A stretch of DNA of 64,000 nucleotides from Beijerinckiaceae bacterium (lineage in GTDB: Bacteria > Pseudomonadota > Alphaproteobacteria > Rhizobiales > Beijerinckiaceae), in contig CANGJJ010000009.1 in the NCBI GenBank assembly GCA_947454485.1, forward strand, positions 1-64,000, written 5' to 3'. The notes below the pieces were generated by a model. It did not search any database, was not told the DNA's origin, and saw only the letters and a list, made by a program, of their open reading frames with translations. The translations under genes and the position numbers were made by a program. Below, in pieces: positions 29,820 to 40,452 of this stretch; the first letter of the stretch is position 1; every line of letters begins with the position of its first letter.

Positions 29820-31253
29820 TTACCGCAAAGGCCAGCGCCGCTCGCACATGGCAGGCACAGCCTCGATCAACCCGCCCAGATTGCCGGAGGACAGCAAGAT
29901 CACCGCCTCATCCCCCACCATCGAGCCCTCAAGCGCTGCAACGCCCTCTTGCGCACTGGTGACAGGAGTCGCGCGATAGCCCGCAGCTGTGAGCCGGGCG
30001 ATGATTTCGCCTTGCGTCACCTGCTCATGGGTGCCTGCGCCCTGCGTGGCGGGTTCGAAGACCAGAACCTCGTCGCAGCCTTCAAAGGCGTCATCATACC
30101 AATGCAGCGTCGCCCGGTTGCGCCAACTGAATGTATGCGGCTCGAAGATCGCGATCAGGCGGCGACCGGGGAAATGTTGCTTCATGGCCGCAATGGCGCT
30201 GCGGGCCTTGTCATAGGACGAGCCGAAACCCTCATAGATCGGCACCGCGGTCTTCTCGGACTTGCGGTCAAGGCGCCGGCGAATACCCCTGAAGCTGCCC
30301 ATAGCATCGGCATAGGCCTGCGCGCTCATCAGGCCACGCGACAGAACAAAGGCGCCAATCCCGACCATATTTTCAATATTGTGCAGGCCAAGCTGGGAGG
30401 TCTCGACCTCAACCAGCGTCTTGCCCTTATGGGTCAGGGTGAAGCGGCTGCGCTCCCCAAGCCTCACATCAACGCCCTGCCATTCGCCCTGCCCGACACC
30501 AAAGGTGGTCACAGGACGCTTCACAGTTTCCAGAAAGCCCCGGCTCAATTCGCCGCTGATGGCCGCCAAAAGCGTACCGCCCTCAGCCACCATCTCCACC
30601 AACTGGTGAAAGGGCGCGAGATAATCCTCGACCGTCGGGAAGACATTCACATGGTCATGGGCAAGCGGGGTGAGGATCAGATGGCTCGGATGATAATGCA
30701 AAAATTTCGAGCGATTATCGGTATTTGAAGAGGGATATTCATCCCCTTCCAGAAGAAAGAACTCGCCCTTTCCCAGCTGCGCAGCCTTGGGCGGGGACAG
30801 GGGCGCAGCACCAATCATGAAGCTGGGATCAAGCCCACCCTCGATCATGCAATGGGCCATCAAGGAGACTGAGGTCGTTTTGCCAAAGCTCCCCGCCATG
30901 ACCAAAGCCTGCCGATCCTGCGAGAGCAGACCCAATACCTGCGCAAAGGAGAGGATCACCGCGCCCTTCTCAGCGCGGGCAAAGGCCTCGGCTACTTCCA
31001 AATTGCTCTCTGGCACCAGCCGGGCATTCTTGCCGATCACAATGGCATCCACGCCTTCAGGGATATTGGAAGGCGCATAGGGTGTGCGGCAATCGAGCCC
31101 CTCAGCTTTCAAGACCTCTGAGATCGGCGGATAGATCGCCTCATCGGACCCCGTAACGGCAACACCAGCATCGCGCAGCAGCAGAGCGGTGGCACTCATG
31201 CCCACGCCCGCGATCCCGATGAAATGAACTTTGCGATAGGCAAATGCCGTCAT
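29820..31253 (-). CDS. Mur ligase family protein (Mpl/MurC-like, divergent)
   Basis: KVHFIGIAGVGMSATALLLRDAGVAVTGSD; MAGSFGKTTSVSLM P-loop; LEGDEYPSSNTDNRSKFLHY; LGLHNIENMVGIGA; FRGIRRRLD. Confidence 0.85.
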   Translation of the reverse strand: MTAFAYRKVHFIGIAGVGMSATALLLRDAGVAVTGSDEAIYPPISEVLKAEGLDCRTPYAPSNIPEGVDAIVIGKNARLVPESNLEVAEAFARAEKGAVILSFAQVLGLLSQDRQALVMAGSFGKTTSVSLMAHCMIEGGLDPSFMIGAAPLSPPKAAQLGKGEFFLLEGDEYPSSNTDNRSKFLHYHPSHLILTPLAHDHVNVFPTVEDYLAPFHQLVEMVAEGGTLLAAISGELSRGFLETVKRPVTTFGVGQGEWQGVDVRLGERSRFTLTHKGKTLVEVETSQLGLHNIENMVGIGAFVLSRGLMSAQAYADAMGSFRGIRRRLDRKSEKTAVPIYEGFGSSYDKARSAIAAMKQHFPGRRLIAIFEPHTFSWRNRATLHWYDDAFEGCDEVLVFEPATQGAGTHEQVTQGEIIARLTAAGYRATPVTSAQEGVAALEGSMVGDEAVILLSSGNLGGLIEAVPAMCERRWPLR

Positions 31254-31352
31254 GCGTCCCCAGACCTCGAATCGATCCCCGTCTGGGCCTACAGTAAAGC
31301 ATTCGCCCGCTGAGAGGATGGCCCCACAGGGCCACCCTGCCCGCCAAGTCCT

Positions 31353-32402
31353 TTAGCCCTTGCGGCTATAAAGGCCGACCTTGGCCTGAGCAGCTTTGAG
31401 GAAGCTCAGATCAACGACCTGCGAAACGGTCAGCTTCTTGTCGACAAGCCCCATGCCCTGAATGAAGGTCAGATCCTTCTGCAGCCCCTCTTCATTGGGC
31501 AAACCATCGGGATGGCAGGCAGCGGGAACGACATTCTTCAAGATCGCCACATCCTTGAAGCCCGAATATTGGGCGATGATGCCAATGACCTCATCGGCCG
31601 CGCGGCCCGCGATGCGGCCATCCTTCAGGCTGTCGTTATAGTCGTGGACGCCGCGCAGATAGCCCCGCATGAAGGCCTCGGCCAATTCGCGCTTCTTGAC
31701 GAAGGGCGCGCCGAATGTCGTCACAGCCGCCTGCTGATCGGGATAGAACTGGTCGACCGTCATCAGCCGTTCGGCCACGCCGCGCTGCTTGGCGAGCGAG
31801 ACAATCGGCTCAGCGACAATGGTCGCATCAATCGCCTTGTTGCTCATGGCCGCGAACATATCGGGCGTTGAAATATAGACGCGCTCGACCTCGTCAAACT
31901 TGATACCCGCCTTCAGACAGGCCTGATTGAGCGTAGATTGCTCGCCCGCGCTGCCGATGGCAGGGATGGCGACCTTCCTGCCCTTGAGATCGGCGAGGGT
32001 CTTGACCGCGCCGCTGTCGATCAGATCCTTGCGCACGATGAGCGACTGAAAGCCATAACCGGGGCCATTGCGGGCCTTGTCAGCCACGATCTTGATGGCG
32101 ATTTCGCGCTCATTGGCGTTATAAAGCCCCGCCGAGACGGCACCGCCACTGACATCAAGATCGCCCGTGGAGAGCGACGAAATCATCTTGGCGCCCGACG
32201 GAAAGGGCAAGATTTCCACAGAAAGTCCCTCGTCGCGGAAGTAACCGCGCGCATCGGCGATAAAGTAAGGCGCATCGCTGATCGTATTCACGATGCCAAG
32301 CGTCACCTTGCGTGTTTGCGCCCGTGCGATCGCAGGCATGAAGACCGCCGTAGCTGCCGCGACCTTCAGCACATCTCGCCGATTGACCTGTTTCGAGCGC
32401 AT
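31353..32402 (-). CDS. ABC transporter substrate-binding protein (NMT1-like), Tat signal
   Basis: ATG at 32402: MRSKQVNRRDVLKVAAATAVFMPAIARAQTRKVTLGIVNTISDAPYFIADARGYFRDEGLSVEILPF. Confidence 0.85.
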   Translation of the reverse strand: MRSKQVNRRDVLKVAAATAVFMPAIARAQTRKVTLGIVNTISDAPYFIADARGYFRDEGLSVEILPFPSGAKMISSLSTGDLDVSGGAVSAGLYNANEREIAIKIVADKARNGPGYGFQSLIVRKDLIDSGAVKTLADLKGRKVAIPAIGSAGEQSTLNQACLKAGIKFDEVERVYISTPDMFAAMSNKAIDATIVAEPIVSLAKQRGVAERLMTVDQFYPDQQAAVTTFGAPFVKKRELAEAFMRGYLRGVHDYNDSLKDGRIAGRAADEVIGIIAQYSGFKDVAILKNVVPAACHPDGLPNEEGLQKDLTFIQGMGLVDKKLTVSQVVDLSFLKAAQAKVGLYSRKG

Positions 32403-32682
32403 CCAATTGTCCTCCCAAGCTTCGGGCTCAAGCCCGTTGGGGGGACTTAACCAAGCGCCGCGCAAAGACGCAACTGCTCCGGGACCGGCGCGTTGCCCGC
32501 CTGGTGGGACGGTCACGAAAAACGACGCGGACAAAAGGCCTATCGGCGAAAGTACGGTCCTTGGTCTGCTTGAACGGCGCGACGCAATGCGATAGCTGTA
32601 CTGCAACGCAAAATAACCGCCACGCAAGGGATCAACCGGATGGAAGATCCACTCGTGAGGCCCGCGAGCAAAGGTACGTGAG

Positions 32683-33969
32683 ATGAGTGCAGCTGGAACC
32701 TTCACCTTCGGCGACAAGACCGTAGACATGCCCATCCGCAAGGGCACCATTGGTCCCGACGTCGTTGATATCGGCAAGCTCTATAATGCGACGGGCTGCT
32801 TCACCCTCGACCCCGGCTTCCTGTCGACCGCCTCTTGCGAATCCAAGATCACCTATATCGATGGTGACGAAGGCGTGTTGCTGCATCGCGGTTATCCGAT
32901 TGAGCAACTGGCCGATCAGGGCGACTTTCTTGAGACCTGCTATCTGCTGCTCTATGGGGAGTTGCCGACCGCCTCGCAGAAGGCTGATTTCGACTATCGC
33001 GTCACGCGCCACACAATGGTCCATGACCAGATGACGCGCTTCTTCAACGGCTTCCGCCGCGACGCCCATCCGATGGCTGTCATGGTGGGTGCGGTTGGCG
33101 CGCTCGCTGCCTTCTATCATGACTCGACCGACATCACGGACGAGAAGCAGCGCATGATCGCCTCCATGCGCATGATCGCCAAGATGCCGACTCTCGCGGC
33201 CATGGCTTACAAATACAATGTCGGTCAGCCCTTCGTTTATCCGAAGAATGATCTCGACTATGCAGCCAACTTCCTGCGCATGTGCTTCGCTGTTCCTTGC
33301 GAAGAATATCATGTGAACCCGGTTCTGGCCCGCGCGCTCGACCGCATCTTCATCCTGCATGCGGACCATGAGCAGAACGCCTCGACCTCGACGGTGCGTC
33401 TGGCTGGTTCGACCGGCGCCAATCCCTTCGCATGTATCGCTGCTGGCATCGCTGCCCTGTGGGGACCTGCGCATGGTGGCGCCAACGAGATCTGCCTGCG
33501 CATGCTCGGCGAAATCGGCACGGTTGATCGCATCCCTGAATTCATCGCACGCGCGAAGGACAAGAATGACCCCTTCCGCCTGATGGGCTTTGGTCATCGC
33601 GTCTATAAGAACTTCGACCCCCGCGCGAAGATCATGCACAAGACCTGTCACGAAGTGCTGGGTGAGCTTGGCATCAAGGACGATCCATTGCTCGAAGTCG
33701 CGATGGAACTCGAGCGCATCGCGCTCACAGATGAATATTTCATCGAGCGCAAGCTCTATCCGAATGTCGATTTCTATTCAGGCATCACGCTGAAGGCGAT
33801 GGGCTTCCCCACGACGATGTTCACCGTGCTCTTCGCGGTGGCGCGCACTGTTGGTTGGATTGCCCAGTGGAAGGAAATGATCGAGGAGCCGAACCAGAAG
33901 ATCGGTCGCCCGCGTCAGCTCTATACCGGTTCGCCGCAGCGCGAATATTCAGCCATCAGCAAGCGCTGA
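32683..33969 (+). CDS. gltA: Citrate synthase
   Basis: [81 protein letters not shown]. Confidence 0.98.
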   Translation: MSAAGTFTFGDKTVDMPIRKGTIGPDVVDIGKLYNATGCFTLDPGFLSTASCESKITYIDGDEGVLLHRGYPIEQLADQGDFLETCYLLLYGELPTASQKADFDYRVTRHTMVHDQMTRFFNGFRRDAHPMAVMVGAVGALAAFYHDSTDITDEKQRMIASMRMIAKMPTLAAMAYKYNVGQPFVYPKNDLDYAANFLRMCFAVPCEEYHVNPVLARALDRIFILHADHEQNASTSTVRLAGSTGANPFACIAAGIAALWGPAHGGANEICLRMLGEIGTVDRIPEFIARAKDKNDPFRLMGFGHRVYKNFDPRAKIMHKTCHEVLGELGIKDDPLLEVAMELERIALTDEYFIERKLYPNVDFYSGITLKAMGFPTTMFTVLFAVARTVGWIAQWKEMIEEPNQKIGRPRQLYTGSPQREYSAISKR

Positions 33970-33988
33970 TCGCAGCAAGATCCAAATC

Positions 33989-34017
33989 AAAGGGCTCCCT
34001 TCGGGGAGCCCTTTTTA
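33989..34017. terminator. Bidirectional terminator shared by gltA and lpxB
   Basis: AAAGGGCTCCC-TTC-GGGGAGCCCTTTTTA; the T-tract overlaps the lpxB stop codon (34015-34017). Confidence 0.88.
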
Positions 34018-35181
34018 TTGGCAGTGAGACAGAATGAGCTGCGCTGCGCGTGTGCTCGGGCTCTCGCCATTGGGCAATTGCATCACATGGTCAAGCCGTG
34101 CAAGAGCCGCAACCTGCGCCTCACGCGCATCGCCAGATTTAATCACACGCGCCAGCGCTTTGCTAAGAGTTGTCGGTGACGCATCTTCTTGCAAATATTC
34201 AGGCACGGCCGCTTCACCCAAGATCAGATTGGGCAGAACGATAGAGGGCGCAGTTGCCAGAGCGCGCACGATCCACTCTTCAATCTTGCCAACGCGATAA
34301 GCAATCACCATCGGAATGCCGGAGAGCGCGAGCTCAAGCGATACTGTGCCAGAGGCTGCAAGCGCGGCACGCGCCCGCCTGAAGGCGCGCAGCTTCTCCT
34401 CTTCACCCAGCACAATACGCACAGCCACAGGCCATTGCGCTGTCTTCGCCGCGATAATGTCATGCAGATGCGTGACAGCAGGCAAAACGAACTCCACCTC
34501 GCCGATCCGCTCAGTGAGCTGACGCGCCGTCTCACCAAACAGATCAAGCAAGCGCTCAATCTCAGCGCGGCGCGAACCGGGAAGAATGAGAACACAAGGC
34601 ACGGCACTGTCGCGCAAGGCGCGCTCATCAGCATCAGGGCGCAGCTCGCTCAAATGTTCAATCAGCGGATGACCAACATAGCTTGTCTCTGGCCCGCCAA
34701 GATCGGCATGAACTTTGGGCTCGAAGGGCAGAAGCGCCAGAACATGATCGACATAAGCGCGCATCTTGCGTGCCCTGCCCGGCCGCCACGCCCAAACAGT
34801 GGGACTGACATAATCAATCACAGGCAGATGTGGCAGCGCTTTGCGCACGCGCTTGGCAACGCGATGCGTGAAATCAGGACTATCAATGATGACGAGAATA
34901 TCCGGCGGATTGGCGATGATCGCATCAGCCGTTTGCCGAATACGCCGCAACAAGATGGGGAGATTTTGCAGGACGGGCAGAAAGCCCATCACAGCAATGT
35001 CTGACTGCGGGAAGAGACTTTTCAGCCCTTCACGCTCCATACCCTCGCCACCCACACCGCGCAAAGTGACGCGGCCATCTGTGAGCGCGCGCAAGGCGCG
35101 CATGAGTTTCCAACCAAGCTCATCGCCAGACTTCTCGCCAGCGACGAGAAATATATCAGGCGACTTTGCCGCTTGGTTCAC
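34015..35181 (-). CDS. lpxB: Lipid-A-disaccharide synthase
   Basis: IFLVAGEKSGDELGWKLMRAL; VIDYVSPTVWAWRPGRARKM. Confidence 0.95.
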   Translation of the reverse strand: MNQAAKSPDIFLVAGEKSGDELGWKLMRALRALTDGRVTLRGVGGEGMEREGLKSLFPQSDIAVMGFLPVLQNLPILLRRIRQTADAIIANPPDILVIIDSPDFTHRVAKRVRKALPHLPVIDYVSPTVWAWRPGRARKMRAYVDHVLALLPFEPKVHADLGGPETSYVGHPLIEHLSELRPDADERALRDSAVPCVLILPGSRRAEIERLLDLFGETARQLTERIGEVEFVLPAVTHLHDIIAAKTAQWPVAVRIVLGEEEKLRAFRRARAALAASGTVSLELALSGIPMVIAYRVGKIEEWIVRALATAPSIVLPNLILGEAAVPEYLQEDASPTTLSKALARVIKSGDAREAQVAALARLDHVMQLPNGESPSTRAAQLILSHCQ

Positions 35182-36023
35182 GCGGGCACATCCTTGGGTG
35201 TCACAATCGCGCGGTCGCCACCTTCGCGAATGAAGTCGAGAATTTCATGCACCTGCGGATGGGCCGAAAACTCAGAGGCGACATCTTCAACGCGCTCTTT
35301 CAATGTACCCTCTGCTGCAAAGAGCAGACGATAAGCGCGACGCAGATCGTGAATGGATTCACGCGAGAAGCCACGACGCTTCAAACCGACAAGATTGAGA
35401 CCTGCGAGATAAGCGCGATTACCAAGCGCCATACCATAGGGGATCACATCATTCTCAACGCCAGCCAAACCGCCAACAAAAGCATGATCGCCAACGCGCA
35501 CGAATTGATGCAAGGCCGAACCACCACCCATGATGACGAAATGACCAACACGCGTATGGCCCGCGAGCATCACATTGTTGGAGAAGACGCAGTTGCTGCC
35601 GATGATGCAATCATGCGCAACATGAGCATTGGCCAGGAAGGCGCATTTGTCGCCAACGATCGTCTTGAGACCGCCACCTTCCGTGCCGGGATTCATCGTC
35701 ACGCCTTCGCGGATCAAACAATCAGCGCCAATGTCGAGCGTCGAGGGCTCGCCATGGAATTTGAGATCCTGCGGTTGATGACCGATGGACGCAAAGGGGA
35801 AGATGCGCGTGCGCGCACCAATCGTGGTGCGGCCATGGATGGCAACATGCGAGACAAGCTCAACACCATCACCAATCGTGACATCAGGCCCGATATGACA
35901 GAAGGGCCCAATCGCCACATCAGCGCCGATCTTGGCACCGGGCTCGACGACCGATGAAGGGTGAATACCCACTTTGGTGATACGCAGATCGCTCACGTCA
36001 TGCGCTCGCTGTGTCTGATTCAC
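35178..36023 (-). CDS. lpxA: UDP-N-acetylglucosamine acyltransferase
   Basis: Hexapeptide repeats; [54 protein letters not shown] overlap with lpxB. Confidence 0.96.
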   Translation of the reverse strand: MNQTQRAHDVSDLRITKVGIHPSSVVEPGAKIGADVAIGPFCHIGPDVTIGDGVELVSHVAIHGRTTIGARTRIFPFASIGHQPQDLKFHGEPSTLDIGADCLIREGVTMNPGTEGGGLKTIVGDKCAFLANAHVAHDCIIGSNCVFSNNVMLAGHTRVGHFVIMGGGSALHQFVRVGDHAFVGGLAGVENDVIPYGMALGNRAYLAGLNLVGLKRRGFSRESIHDLRRAYRLLFAAEGTLKERVEDVASEFSAHPQVHEILDFIREGGDRAIVTPKDVPA

Positions 36024-36480
36024 TCACCAACATGGCGCTGACTTCTGCTTCGCAGGCCACAACGCCATCAACTTTCGCAACGCCCTTGTACCACCACATA
36101 TTCTTGCGCTGGTTCGTCTTCTTCATGTGAAACTCAACGCGATCACCCGGCACAACGGGCTTGCGGAATTTCGCATTATTGATCGTCATGAAATAGACGA
36201 GCTTGGGACGCGCGATGATCCCGGAGCTGACGCACAAAGCGCCCGCCGTTTGCGCCATGCCCTCGATGAGCAACACACCTGGCATCACGGGCATCTCAGG
36301 AAAATGACCCTGAAACTGCGGTTCATTGAATGTGACATTCTTGATGCCGATGCAGCTGTCATCACCATCGCAGTCGATGATGCGATCAACGAGCAAGAAG
36401 GGATAGCGATGCGGCAACGCCTTCAGCAGCTTGAGGATGTCGACCGTTTCAAGTGTCTTGGCGGCAGTCTCAGTCATCAT
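35998..36480 (-). CDS. fabZ: 3-hydroxyacyl-ACP dehydratase
   Basis: [59 protein letters not shown]. Confidence 0.97.
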   Translation of the reverse strand: MMTETAAKTLETVDILKLLKALPHRYPFLLVDRIIDCDGDDSCIGIKNVTFNEPQFQGHFPEMPVMPGVLLIEGMAQTAGALCVSSGIIARPKLVYFMTINNAKFRKPVVPGDRVEFHMKKTNQRKNMWWYKGVAKVDGVVACEAEVSAMLVSESDTASA

Positions 36481-36532
36481 AAAGTCCCTCAGCGAATAAT
36501 CGACTCTGACACGCGTTCAGAGCCGGTCTGGA

Positions 36533-37582
36533 TCAGCTCTTGTCTGACCCGCTGTTCTTGACGAGGCGCTGCACCACAGCAACGCCGCGCAACCAATCAC
36601 GCATAGGCACGGCCGGAGAGCCGCCCCATTTCTCGCCGGGCGGCACATCATTCATGAGCCCGGCTTGAGCGGCAATCTGCGCGCCCATACCAATTTTCAA
36701 ATGACCTGCGACACCGGCCTGACCGCCAAGCGCTGCATAGTCACCAATCGTCGTGGAACCGGAAATGCCAACCTGCGCGACGATCACACAATGGCGACCG
36801 ATGACGACATTATGTCCGATCTGGACAAGATTATCGATCTTGGTCCCCTCGCCGATCACCGTGTCACGATTGGCACCGCGATCAATCGTGGAATTGGCAC
36901 CGATCTCAACATCATTCTGCACGATGACACGGCCAACTTGCGGCACTTTGAGATGGCCTTGAGGCCCCATCGCAAAACCAAAACCATCCTGACCGATACG
37001 CGCGCCCGGATGAATGATGACACGGTCGCCAAGCAGAGCATGTTGCAACATAGCCCCTGCCCCAATGGAGCAATTACGACCGATGCGCACATCAGCGCCA
37101 ATGACCGCGTGAGGACCGATGATCGTGCCAGCACCAATCCAGGCGCGCGGGCCAATCACGGCACCCGGATCAACCACAACACCATCCTCAAGCCGCGCTT
37201 CGGGATGGACATAGGACATGGGCGAAACGCCCGTCCCGCCAAAGACTGAAGCAGGCCGCATTGCATCGGGAAAGAGCTGGCCGACGAAGCTGGCAAAAGC
37301 GCGATAAGGATCCGCGCACACAAGAGCGACCGTCCCCGTCGGAACACGCGGCGCATAGCGCTCATGGACGAAGACAGCGCTGGCGCGCGTCACGCTCAGT
37401 TGCTCGGCATATTTGGGATTATCAAGAAAGCTCAGCTCGCCGGGACCGGCCGTATCAAGCGGGCCAACGCCCGTGATGGTGAGGCCGAGGTCTGCGCCCT
37501 CCGCAACCTTGGCACCGCTTTGCGCGATGATATCGCCAATCGAAGGGGTGATCGCGCGGCGGAAAAATATGGGCTCGTTCAT
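36533..37582 (-). CDS. lpxD: UDP-3-O-acylglucosamine N-acyltransferase
   Basis: Hexapeptide repeats; [83 protein letters not shown]. Confidence 0.97.
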   Translation of the reverse strand: MNEPIFFRRAITPSIGDIIAQSGAKVAEGADLGLTITGVGPLDTAGPGELSFLDNPKYAEQLSVTRASAVFVHERYAPRVPTGTVALVCADPYRAFASFVGQLFPDAMRPASVFGGTGVSPMSYVHPEARLEDGVVVDPGAVIGPRAWIGAGTIIGPHAVIGADVRIGRNCSIGAGAMLQHALLGDRVIIHPGARIGQDGFGFAMGPQGHLKVPQVGRVIVQNDVEIGANSTIDRGANRDTVIGEGTKIDNLVQIGHNVVIGRHCVIVAQVGISGSTTIGDYAALGGQAGVAGHLKIGMGAQIAAQAGLMNDVPPGEKWGGSPAVPMRDWLRGVAVVQRLVKNSGSDKS

Positions 37583-37654
37583 GCAGCTTGGTCCTGCGAG
37601 GCTGATCCCACGGACCGGCCGCAATGGGAAGGACGACTCGGCGTCGCCGCCATG

Positions 37655-37680
37655 AAAAAGGGGCTCGTCATGAGCCCCTT
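37655..37680 (-). terminator. Stem-loop terminator between bamA and lpxD
   Basis: On minus strand AAGGGGCTC-ATGAC-GAGCCCCTTTTTC. Confidence 0.75.
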
Positions 37681-37717
37681 CATCATCTGCAATGACGCAG
37701 AAGTCAAACCGGGTGGT

Positions 37718-40216
37718 TCAGAAGCTGCCGCCACCCGAGAAGCGGAAGGCCTGACCGACGTCATTCGTGTCCTTGGTGAGAACGAAGGCATAGTCAAAGC
37801 GGATCGGACCGAGCGGCGAGGCCCACAGAAGCGAGGCGCCAACCGACGAGCGGATCTTGGCCGAGTCATGCAGGGAGATACAGGTTGCCTGCTGATAGGT
37901 ATTCGGCGTCGTCGTGGTGATCACACCAGCCGACGAACAGGTCGACGAATAAGTGCCCGTCACGACATCGGTAAAGTTGGTGCGGCCATTATAGCCAAAC
38001 AACGTACCGGCATCGGCGAAGAGCGCGCCCTTCAGGCCCAGCTCCTTCGGCATGCCGAAGAAGGGGAACTGAAGTTCGGCCGTAGCGCCCACATAGGTCG
38101 TGCCACCGAGCGAAGAGGTGCGGCCAGCATAAGTGGTGGCAAGATCGCGAGGACCAATGCCGCCGGGCGCAAAACCACGCACCAGCTGCGGACCAAGATT
38201 GAAGTTATCAGTCATGCGGAGCGTATCGCCACCAAAGGCTGCGATATGACCACCCTGCAACTTCAGGAAGCCAACGACATCATCCCAAACGGGGAAATAG
38301 TAGCGAGCCTCAGCGGTATTACGCAGGAACTTGGCATCACCACCAGCACCAGCCACATCCTGACGGAACTGGCCGAAGATACCAGCGGTGGGGTTACGGT
38401 TGTTGTCCAGCGTCGAATAGGTCAGGCCATAGCCAACCATGGAGACGATGCGGGTACCAGCAGCTTCCTTGATGGCCAATGAGGCTTCGCCGTTGGACAC
38501 GCAGTTATAAGTCGTGTCGGCATTGGCAGAACTATCACCCGGATTCACATAGCCGGTCGTACCAGGCGTTGTACCCGTCAGAGGATTGGTACAATCGTTA
38601 TAGGGACGAGACGCCGTGTTCGGGATTTCGATCTTCGTGCTGTAGAGCGAATAACGCGGCGCGAAGGTCAGCTCATCGGTGATCGGAACGCCCAAGCGGA
38701 GCGCGCCACCAATCGTTGTGCTGTCATAGATCGACCAGCGATTGTTCACGCTGCGGCGCGCGAACAGATCGACACCCGCTGCGAGGCGCTGATCCATGAA
38801 GAAGGGCTCAGTGAAGGAGAAGTCGATACCGCGTGTGCGCTGGCCGCCGGTGACAGCAACCTTGGCGAACTGGCCACGACCGAGGAAGTTCGACTCAGAG
38901 ACAGCAACTTCAGCGATAATGCCATCGAGGGTCGAATAGCCACCCGCCACCGAGAAGGCGCCAGTCGACTGATCTTCCACTTCCACATTGATCACAACAC
39001 GGTCAGGCGAAGAACCCGGCTCGTTGGTGATGCGAACGCGCTTGAAATAACCAAGGCTGTTCAGGCGGCGCTCAGCGCGATCCATGAGGACGCGGTTATA
39101 AGCATCGCCCTCGCCGATCGGGAACTCGCGACGGATCACAAAGTCACGGGTACGCGTGTTGCCGCGAATATTGATGCGCTCAATATAGACGCGCGGCCCC
39201 TCTTCGATCACGAAGGCCAGATTGATGGTCGCATCCTCGGGGACGCGCTCAGCACGCGGACGGGCCGAGGCGAAGGCATAGCCATAACGCGCCACGACGC
39301 GGGTCATAGCTTCAACCGATTTCTCAACCAGGTCGCCGTTATAGACTTCGCCCGAATTCAGGCGGACAGCCTTGAGCAACTCAGCGCGGTTCACGTCGGG
39401 AAGCTGGTTCTCAACATCGACGCGACCAACACGATACTGACGGCCTTCATCAACCGTGATGGTGACATCATAGCCCTTGCCCTCGGGGGCATAGCGAACG
39501 TCAGCGCCGGTGATGCGGAAGTCGGCATAACCATTCTTCAGATAGAAGCGACGGATCAGCTCCTGATCAGAGGCGATCTTGTCGGGATCATAAACGTCGG
39601 TCGACTTGAAGAAAGACAACCAGTTCATCTCGGTCGTCTGCATCAGGCCACGCAGACGCGATGACGAGAAGGCAGAGTTGCCGACGAAATTCACATTGCG
39701 AATGCCAGTCTTGCCGCCTTCATTGATATTGAAGACAACGTCCACGCGGCCATTGGGCAGGTCAACGGTGCGGGCAGTCACAGTTGCATCAGAACGACCA
39801 CCACGGCGATAGAGGTCGAGGATACGCTCGATATCAGCCTGAACGGTGGACGGATTGTAAGCGCCGCGAGACTTCGACTGAACCTCGGACGTGATGACTT
39901 CGCTCTTGAGCTTGCTGTTGCCCTCGAAGAAGACGCGATTGATGAGCTGGTTCTCGGTCACATACACAACAATGCGACCGCCCTCACGCTCGGTGCGGAC
40001 ATTCGAGAACAGGCCAGTTGCATAAAGCTCCTTGACCGCCTGATTGACCTTGGCCGGATCGCTGCCGCCGAAGTAGCTGCGGATTGTCTCCGCATCCACG
40101 CGCTGGCTGCCGCGAACCTCGACCGTCTGGGCATAGGCGCCGGACGACAAGACCAAAGCGCTGCTGAAGGCCACGCTCAGGACGAGCTGTTTGATGGAAG
40201 CTCGAATAGACTGCAT
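37718..40216 (-). CDS. bamA: Outer membrane protein assembly factor BamA
   Basis: Signal peptide, POTRA repeats (VEVRGSQRVDAETIRSYFG; GIRNVNFVGNSAFSSSRLR; YIERINIRGNTRTRDFVIRREF), C-terminal LGPIRFDYAF...FRFSGGGSF. Confidence 0.96.
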   Translation of the reverse strand: MQSIRASIKQLVLSVAFSSALVLSSGAYAQTVEVRGSQRVDAETIRSYFGGSDPAKVNQAVKELYATGLFSNVRTEREGGRIVVYVTENQLINRVFFEGNSKLKSEVITSEVQSKSRGAYNPSTVQADIERILDLYRRGGRSDATVTARTVDLPNGRVDVVFNINEGGKTGIRNVNFVGNSAFSSSRLRGLMQTTEMNWLSFFKSTDVYDPDKIASDQELIRRFYLKNGYADFRITGADVRYAPEGKGYDVTITVDEGRQYRVGRVDVENQLPDVNRAELLKAVRLNSGEVYNGDLVEKSVEAMTRVVARYGYAFASARPRAERVPEDATINLAFVIEEGPRVYIERINIRGNTRTRDFVIRREFPIGEGDAYNRVLMDRAERRLNSLGYFKRVRITNEPGSSPDRVVINVEVEDQSTGAFSVAGGYSTLDGIIAEVAVSESNFLGRGQFAKVAVTGGQRTRGIDFSFTEPFFMDQRLAAGVDLFARRSVNNRWSIYDSTTIGGALRLGVPITDELTFAPRYSLYSTKIEIPNTASRPYNDCTNPLTGTTPGTTGYVNPGDSSANADTTYNCVSNGEASLAIKEAAGTRIVSMVGYGLTYSTLDNNRNPTAGIFGQFRQDVAGAGGDAKFLRNTAEARYYFPVWDDVVGFLKLQGGHIAAFGGDTLRMTDNFNLGPQLVRGFAPGGIGPRDLATTYAGRTSSLGGTTYVGATAELQFPFFGMPKELGLKGALFADAGTLFGYNGRTNFTDVVTGTYSSTCSSAGVITTTTPNTYQQATCISLHDSAKIRSSVGASLLWASPLGPIRFDYAFVLTKDTNDVGQAFRFSGGGSF

Positions 40217-40452
40217 CTGGAACCAAGTCCCCGCGAAAACAAATGCTCGGCCGCAAGATCGACCAAAAATGTGGCTAAAGCCCGGCAAGGGCCTACCACA
40301 CCCGTTCCGTAAAGCTTCTACAGAGTTTGACCGCTCATGCAATGGTCTTTGCGCCAAAGTTGGGCAATTCCACCCCTCATGGCCTGCGCGACACGCCGCG
40401 TGGTTAACGCTAAGTATCCAGCTGGCCGCTGCAATTCGACACGGCCCCGCAC

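Noticed and set aside
31319-31334. TGGCCC-CACA-GGGCCA hairpin after the NMT1-like gene
   Set aside because: Short stem and no T-tract on the relevant strand; not enough for a terminator call.
32632-33651. 339-aa ORF antisense to gltA
   Set aside because: Same codon-bias artefact opposite a confident citrate synthase gene.
37364-38482. 372-aa + ORF opposite bamA/lpxD
   Set aside because: Spans two well-supported minus-strand genes and their terminator; no domain-like content.
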